Shown piece by piece: positions 59,001 to 64,000 of a stretch of 64,000 nt of DNA; the first letter of the stretch is position 1; each line of letters opens with the position of its first letter. Location of the stretch: positions 71,781,501-71,845,500 of the forward strand of contig NC_069367.1 in the NCBI RefSeq assembly GCF_021730395.1. Direction: 5' to 3'. A model generated the notes under the pieces. The model was not told where the DNA came from, did not search any database, and saw nothing but the letters and a program-made list of their open reading frames with translations. This DNA is from Mercenaria mercenaria (lineage: Eukaryota; Mollusca; Bivalvia; Venerida; Veneridae). A program made the translations under genes and the position numbers.

Positions 59001-62000
59001 AACGCCATACACCATATATTAAATTAAAAATACTGAAGGAGGTTCCATTTAAACTAAGCGAAGAAAAAATTAGTGAACACTGGTTTAAAATTTCATCAAT
59101 TCAATACGTTCAAACTGTCGATTTATTATGTGACTTTTGATTTAAGGGTTACCGTATTGTAAGCGTACCGATTAAATGAGTATACAATTGTTCATACACT
59201 TACAGAATTACGATTCAAGAAAACTTGGAAAGTCAATGAGAGCAGTTTTACGACAAGATGAAAGTGAAAAAGACAAATATCCAAAAATTACCGAGGTAAT
59301 ATATATTCATGGCTGTATTTTTTATATCTTATTACATCGCCATTGCCACTAGAGAATAATCCAAACTTACATGTTTACTTGTATAATCAATGCGAAATAG
59401 ATTTTTTCAAAAAAGCTGAATCATTCTCATTGCTTTAAAATTCGTTTTGCATTATTGTTACGTGTCTATACTTACCTTTTAAAGGTACTGAATTCATATT
59501 AAACACTTCTATTTTTTTTATTTATAATATTTGCAAACTATTTCTATGTAATGTTAACGTATTTGCTAGTAATATACTGACAACAGATATATTAACAGTC
59601 TGTATTTTATTGTTTCATTTTCTTCAGTTGGAACCAGAACCGTTTAACAGAAAAATGGATATCAAAGAAAAAAAGGTAAGCCTTTTAAGTGTTATCAAAT
59701 ACATTTTTCCAAAATTGTAACGCTCACTTTATTAAGATTTTATGAAATAAAATGGTTTTTAGTGACCAGTTTGATGAATGTTACCTCATCTCACGTTGTC
59801 CTATCTGTTGTATCGGTATAAACTAATATTTCAGGCCGAATACAAGAAAATAAAAAAAACATATTGTTTTAGAATTCCTATAAATTTCATTCGAGGGGTG
59901 TTCGAAAAGAAATGCAACTCATTCATTCTTTATTAACAGCATCATATACAACAACATTCACAGCAAACCTTCGAAATACTCTTCTTTACACATTACACAC
60001 TTATTTAACCTCTTAATTCGCCTCGGTAGCCTAGTGGTAGAGCGTCCGCTTCGAGTGCAGGAGGTCGTGGGTTTGATCCCCGGCCGCGTCATACCAAAGA
60101 CGTAAAATATGGTACTAGTAGCTTCCTCGCTTGGCGCTCAGCATTAAAAGGGTAGTGCTAGGACTAGTCAGCCCGGTGTCAGTATAATGTGACTGGGTTG
60201 GGTATCATGTCACGTGTTTACGGCGTGATATTCCAGTGAGGCAGCACTAAAGTTGGGCATTGTTCTCACTGCTACAAGTATACACCGTCGTTTATATGAC
60301 TGAAAAATTGTTGAAAAAGACGTTAAACCCGCCCACACACACATACACTCCTAATCCAGGATTTAAAGCAAGTTTGGTTGTCTGCAACTGGTATGTACTG
60401 GAATATAGCTGACCCCGCAGCTTTCCCGATGGCGTACCTACACCCTGCCAAATACGATTTAAGTCTAGGAAATAAAAATAGTCACATGAGGCTAGGTCCA
60501 GAGAATCAAGCACAGTCACGTGCTTCTCGCTCAAAAACTGCTTCACAATATGTGCTTTGTGTGAAGATGCATTGTCATGCAAAAGGTATATATATTTCAT
60601 TCCATTCAATGGTCGACGTTTGAGGAAATACTTTTCAAGTTTTTGTTTTAGCACAACATGTTAGATTTGCCCTTTGGTACTGGTATCTGAAATGCAGGTC
60701 CTTGGTATGTGAAGAAAATAACATATAACATTTTCTTCACTGACTGCGTACGTTTTGCAATTACGGGCCTCTTCGAATTTCTGGTAGCCCACATACGATT
60801 TGCCTGCTGTCTTCTTGGTTCGTAGTAGTAAACCCCATGTCCCACCCCCTCTTATAAGACGTGAAAACTTCTTTTGAAAGTTGTGGGAGTAAAACTTTAA
60901 TAGTTTCTTGGCTTTTAAAACATGTTGCGTTTTTGGTCATCACTTAATAAATGTGGTATCCACCGGGCACATATCTTGTTAACTTTCAGAATTTTCTTTT
61001 ACATGAAGTGAACTTGGGATAAACTCAAGCCTGTACGAGCAGCTAACTGACAAATGGTCTATCTTGCGTCTTTGAAAAGAAGATCCAGAATTTTACCAAT
61101 GTTCTGTCTTGTTGTTGCTGTTTTCGGTCGACCACATTTCTTGTTGTCTTCCAAATGCTCCTGACCAGCTTTATATCGTTTCATCCAACGAGTAGTAACA
61201 GTGCAATAAGACACCTCACTATGTCAATGATTCTCACAAATTTCCTCATGGATAAATTTAGCACTTAACCCAAGTTTAGTCCTCTCATTGATATAAGCCC
61301 GAATTTCAGTCAATATAGCGACACGTTTTCCAACCATTTTTGGCCTAGTACAATGAGTGCATGTATATTGAACTTCTGTATATACCAAACAGGTGAATGG
61401 AAGTCAACCAAATTTTACATTTGGATAGACACAGGTTGTATGTATATACATGCCGAGTTCGGCGAACGAACACCTCGCGAATAGCAATATATTAATAGAG
61501 CTACATTTCTTTCGAACACTCCTTGTATAACCCAGGTTGGATCACTAACTTGCAGGAATCAATCAGGGGACTGTTTATCAAAATGTAGATTCTTTTGAAT
61601 TTCAATCATAGTTTTTATTATTAATGTAATACAATTAAGAGTTGCTTTGTCTAAACTGAGACTATCGTCACATCGATTAGAAGTAGAATGTGGCAGGTTG
61701 GAAAAACCAGTAAGCAATGCATCCCGTATAATGGAAAAAAATATCTTAATATCAAAGTAATATTAGGCATGATTTGCTGGTAGATAATATCATTTATTAC
61801 CTGAATACCCATTTTTAGTGAATTACGTAAAATTCAATGGTGTTATTATAATGTTACCTTGATCTGGAATGCTGTATTAGGCTCGATTTGATTTTGCCAG
61901 GTCGAATCACACGAGGCCCGCAAGCGCCGAGTGTGATCCCACCTGGCACATTCCACGAGAGCCAAATACAAATTCCCAGATCTAGCTACTGTTATAATAA

Positions 62001-63446
62001 CCCTTCTATTATATACCTCCACCTTTTTCTGTGTGTTTAGCGATGTTAAAATAGAACTGTCTGTAGTTTTGTGTGTGCGCTATTTATAGAATAGTGTCGG
62101 ATCATGCATATTAAATGGAAGAAGTCCGACAAAATGCAATACAAAAGGTACAATACGGATTTTTCTGCATGTTCGTAATTATTTGTAAAATACAAGCCAT
62201 GATTTTGAAGGAATTTACATAGGTATATAACGAATACAGATAATTACAGACAAGGTTATTATTAGTTTACTGAATTTTGAAAAGAGGAGAATTTTTTTTT
62301 ATCATGCTTATAATGAAATTTGTTGTTTCTATATCTCTTTACAACCTATTTCCGTTTAAAAGACACAGACTCTTATTTATTTGCATATATGATAGTTAAA
62401 GTTGTTTACAATGTTTTGTGCATAGAGATTGTATTTTATGATGGTGCGAAATGTTGTATGTACATTTAATATTCATGGGTCATTTATGACTTACAACAAA
62501 AAAAATAAAGAATGGAAATAGTTAGATCATAAATATGAATCGTTTATATTCCTCCTTAGCCAGTGTAACTATGCAGTAACTTTATGCATCGACATAGAAC
62601 TGAACAGCATTATCTACAAATTAGAGACTGTTTTTCAAACAAATGTGAAAATGTCTCCCTACACGTACCACGCAGAAATTGTAAAATGCCACAAATTCAT
62701 GACCATAACTCAAGGGTAAATCACTGAACCATAACATTTTAACTATATATGCCATTAGGCTAGGCAGTGGTGACTGCTATAAAGCTTAGAGGGGTTTCAG
62801 CCAGTGGTGTCGGAGAAGTAGCACAAATTAAAGAATTTGACAAATCAAGGGTTATGACTCCGATGAATTTTTTTAATCAAAACATGAAGATATTAATGCA
62901 AAAGTACGCTTTACACTAATCACTCGATAGGTTTGTTCATATTCAACATAGTTGTATATAAAATTAGTGTAAACACTGTAAAATATTAGAAATCAAGACC
63001 TGTAACTCTGCTGAAACTCACTAAACCGAAACATGCCTGTGATAACTCCTGTAAGGTTTGGTGGACATCCACCCGATGGTATTAGAGAATTTGCCAAAAT
63101 ATCATAGAAGTTGCTACATGTAATAAAGGGCAATAACTCAGCACTTCGGGAACTTAAGGACTGCTATTAAGATAGTTCCTGAATCTTTATAAGTACGTCG
63201 CGAACAGAAGAGAAATAATTTAGCTTTTTCTTCGAAACTGAAGTAAACACTAGAAAACATGGGTTGGGATTTACCAGCACTCGTTTTTAAGATTTCTAGC
63301 ATGTTTGATAATACACAATAAATGAACACTTTCTAAAATACAGGTAATGGTTGCACCTAAAGTTGTGGCATTTTGTCTGGTTGTAATGATATTCGTAGCC
63401 GGATTAGTTCTACTGATATACTTCAAGAAGGAAGACAAACCAGAAG
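49965..63446 (+). CDS. Unidentified single-pass membrane protein, 5' part (continues past the window)
   Basis: Exons: 49965-50012, 53535-53657, 54644-54679, 56442-56528, 58373-58453, 59206-59295, 59628-59675, 63344-63446. They give 205 residues; the first exon is further upstream and not identified. The seven exons before the membrane exon are all phase 0-0, with 16, 41, 12, 29, 27, 30 and 16 codons. The region before the membrane span is hydrophilic, rich in Ser, Glu and Lys, and has no Cys and no signal peptide, so it is most likely cytoplasmic. It is followed by a helix VVAFCLVVMIFVAGLVLLIY and then FKKEDKPE. That suggests a type II protein whose ectodomain lies beyond the right edge; type II ectoenzymes such as M13 peptidases have such a layout, but nothing specific was recognised. 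Confidence 0.7.
50013..50935. other. Intron stretch before the minisatellite
   Basis: AT-rich. The 88-residue ORF at 50687-50953 has low-complexity Ile/Ser/Asn content and no splice context that fits; it is left out as a gene. Confidence 0.5.
50940..53465. repeat. 2.5 kb minisatellite with two-part unit
   Basis: The higher-order unit of about 58 bases consists of two half-units of about 29 bases: CCCACATGTAAATACAAAAT followed by GTACCTTCT, and CCTACCTCTAAATACAGAGT followed by GTACATCCT. About 40-45 unit pairs are present, with some runs of only the first half-unit (for example 52970-53060). The exact duplicate block around 52060-52210 shows recent local duplication. The unit length is not a multiple of three, so many ORFs appear on both strands; none has gene context. 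Confidence 0.92.
53535..53657 (+). CDS. Last gene: exon b
   Basis: Acceptor ttatttcag, donor AGG then gtaatt, 123 bases, phase 0-0. It encodes RLNIKNEWKVKHESL, EPSSSHSSVTELGHAED and KGLRSSFR: charged, Ser-rich and probably phosphorylatable. Confidence 0.75.
54644..54679 (+). CDS. Last gene: 36-base micro-exon c
   Basis: Acceptor tctatcttcag, donor gtaacg. It encodes EQPYVHMDEEET. Such a short phase 0-0 exon is a good candidate for alternative splicing. Confidence 0.7.
54799..56316. mobile_element. 1.5 kb non-coding DNA transposon with TTAA target duplications
   Basis: The sequences TTAAGGAGGTAGGTTACCTT at 54799 and AAGGTAACCTACCTCCTTAA at 56297 are exact reverse complements: 16-base terminal repeats (GGAGGTAGGTTACCTT) plus TTAA duplications. 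TTAA targets are used by piggyBac and Kolobok superfamilies. No transposase frame was seen, so it is non-autonomous. The interior has CRE-like GACGTCATTGACGTCATGAC near 55022 and three copies of a CCATGG-AAC motif. Confidence 0.88.
56442..56528 (+). CDS. Last gene: exon d
   Basis: Acceptor actatttccag, donor gtaggt, 87 bases, phase 0-0. It encodes DNEATNKVKVKKVPVYTISS and DRASLTPDS. Confidence 0.75.
56587..56827. repeat. 240-base fold-back MITE
   Basis: Outer arms ATGAGCCGCGCCATGGAAAA and TTTTCTCATGGCGCGGCTCA, with inner blocks GACCAGCATGGATCCAGACC and AGCATGGAGCCTGACCAGAC, make a nearly perfect inverted repeat around a loop of about 25 bases (TTTCTTCAATTCAAATAGGC). ORFs on both strands here are products of the palindrome. 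Confidence 0.92.
56870..57650 (+). repeat. 49-base tandem repeat with decayed flanks
   Basis: The unit GATTCTTCTTGCGGTCTGGA then TTAGAGCCCTCCAGTGGTAT and CTCGCCTTG is repeated six to seven times between about 57050 and 57375. Clearly older, diverged units with GGATTAGAGGTCTCTA-like words lie on both sides. Confidence 0.85.
58373..58453 (+). CDS. Last gene: exon e
   Basis: Acceptor tttctcttcag, donor gtaaaa, 81 bases, phase 0-0. It encodes VVYGGTRSLLTNFNGGLRN and INASGVQE. Confidence 0.75.
59206..59295 (+). CDS. Last gene: exon f
   Basis: Acceptor cacttacag, donor gtaata, 90 bases, phase 0-0. It encodes NYDSRKLGKSMRAVLRQDES and EKDKYPKITE; strongly charged. Confidence 0.75.
59628..59675 (+). 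CDS. Last gene: mini-exon g
   Basis: Acceptor tttcttcag, donor gtaagc, 48 bases, phase 0-0. It encodes LEPEPFNRKMDIKEKK, placing Lys residues just before the membrane exon. Confidence 0.75.
59892..61525 (-). mobile_element. mariner-type DNA transposon, broken
   Basis: Terminal inverted repeats GGGGTGTTCGAAAAGAAATG (left) and CATTTCTTTCGAACACTCC (right) flank a transposase on the minus strand that starts MVGKRVAILTEIRAYINER at 61336. Further on, GVYYYEPRRQQANRMWATRN (family: WVYxYxPExKxQSxQW), LLHDNASSHKA (family: HDNARPH with the second catalytic Asp) and LASCDYFYF (family: LAPCDFFLF with the third Asp) follow in order. Between the last two Asp there are 30 residues instead of 34, because the usual HPPYS-type block is missing, and in-frame stops occur. 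It cannot be active. A SINE is inserted near its 3' end. Confidence 0.85.
60015..60346 (+). repeat. tRNA-derived SINE inserted in the mariner copy
   Basis: The head CGCCTCGGTAGCCTAGTGGT (A box) and GGTCGTGGGTTTGATCCCC (B box) is tRNA-like. The 3' end has GAAAAAGACGTTAAACCCGC and a CA-rich tail. The flanks CTCTTAAT and CTCCTAAT look like target duplications, so it entered after the mariner copy. It is a better-preserved relative of the fragment at 13914-14064. Confidence 0.88.
61840..62003. repeat. Fold-back MITE
   Basis: TGTTATTATAATGTTACCTTGA at the left and CAGATCTAGCTACTGTTATA then ATAA at the right are imperfect inverted ends. The inner part GCTCGATTTGATTTTGCCAG / CCACCTGGCA...GAGAGC also pairs. 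It is non-coding, in the last intron. Confidence 0.7.
62640..63180. repeat. Interspersed repeat of mollusc style
   Basis: Imperfect units with CATAACTCAAGGGTAAATCA, AAAGGGCAATAACTCAGCAC, AAATCAAGGGTTATGACTCC and AGAGAATTTGCCAAAATATC, a phrase pattern common to the other low-complexity repeats here. It shows no coding potential. Confidence 0.5.
63344..63446 (+). CDS. Last gene: transmembrane exon h
   Basis: Acceptor aaaatacag, donor gtaact, phase 0 to 1. It encodes VMVAPK, the helix VVAFCLVVMIFVAGLVLLIY and FKKEDKPE. Leaving in phase 1 shows the protein continues after the membrane into exons beyond the window. Confidence 0.8.
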
Positions 63447-64000
63447 GTAACTTATCACACGAATTAAAACGTTTTCTTTTTCGTTTTTTTTTCATTTAAT
63501 ATGGATCGATTAACAAAAAAGGCTTCCTCTCGACAATGCATATGGATTGAGGCCTGCCGGAGTCATTCAAACGCGTCTCATGCGTAGATATTTTTGATTG
63601 CTAACAAGCACCGTTTCTGTTGAATGCGATTGTTGATTTTATAGTGCAGAATTAAAACAGTATTGGCGAAAGTTGGTCATTGGTATTTAAATTCAAAACA
63701 TAAAAAGAGTTCTTATCGGCAAGCCTTTAGTGAGGATTGAGCTCCCTAGTTTTAACCACTCGTGCTCTGACTACTGAGTTGTATTAGACTACTATATTGA
63801 ACATTGACCAGTATAAATACATGTACATGTTTATGTTATGCTTACTTAGTTATTTTGACAATATCTTTAAAAATGATATTTTCTTATGTTATTTCTGTTA
63901 TGCTTAAAATAACTCATTTGATGGCACGTTACTCCTTGACCAGACTTGGTTTGACTAAGACCGTTCATTGGAGGTAATGAAATGTACAACATTCATTGCG
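63447..64000. other. Right-edge intron
   Basis: No further exon of the last gene was recognised. The minus-strand ORF at 63271-63495 is a shadow of the membrane exon. Confidence 0.5.

Overview
The window is eukaryotic nuclear DNA. It is AT-rich, its genes are split into short exons with GT/AG introns of up to about 6 kb, and the introns and gaps are full of SINEs, LINE remnants, MITEs, minisatellites and microsatellites. The repeat style (tRNA-headed SINEs ending in a GTTAAACCC motif plus a CA-rich tail, and interspersed repeats carrying short inverted ends) together with the gene content suggests a mollusc, most likely a bivalve. No bacterial-style operon, CRISPR array or functional tRNA/rRNA gene is visible. 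The species is an inference. | Layout. (1) About 2.1-6.9 kb, + strand: a LAMP-family (lysosome-associated membrane glycoprotein) gene with one complete four-cysteine luminal domain, one transmembrane helix and an 11-residue tail; its 5' end is uncertain and may run off the left edge. (2) 8.5-9.1 kb, + strand: two candidate exons of an unidentified gene. (3) 9.84-10.7 kb, - strand: an unidentified, apparently broken coding-like stretch. (4) 11.55-12.94 kb, - strand: a complete three-exon gene for a 151-residue KCTD-type BTB/T1 protein; two of its exons are too short to stand out as ORFs and were found by translating both strands and matching splice phases. (5) 15.3-41.5 kb, + strand: a complete 13-exon CLCA (calcium-activated chloride channel regulator) gene. 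All twelve splice junctions agree in phase and give a 910-residue protein (927 from the first ATG) with the CLCA metalloprotease motif, an intact VWA MIDAS and a C-terminal hydrophobic segment. (6) 49.96-63.45 kb, + strand: the 5' part of a gene built from seven small exons, all of phase 0-0, followed by a transmembrane exon; it continues past the right edge and is not identified. | Repeats fill most of the remaining space: at least five tRNA-type SINEs, an old CR1/L2-like LINE with a SINE inside it, a second LINE 3' fragment, a broken mariner copy also invaded by a SINE, a 1.5 kb element with TTAA target duplications, several fold-back MITEs, a 3.5 kb structure with 0.3 kb inverted arms inside the CLCA gene, and a 2.5 kb two-part minisatellite. 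| The genes do not form a pathway. LAMP is lysosomal or endosomal, the KCTD protein is probably a cytosolic adaptor, CLCA is a secreted or membrane-bound protease-like regulator, and the last gene encodes a membrane protein with a long, cysteine-poor, charged region before its membrane span. No old virus copy was recognised.
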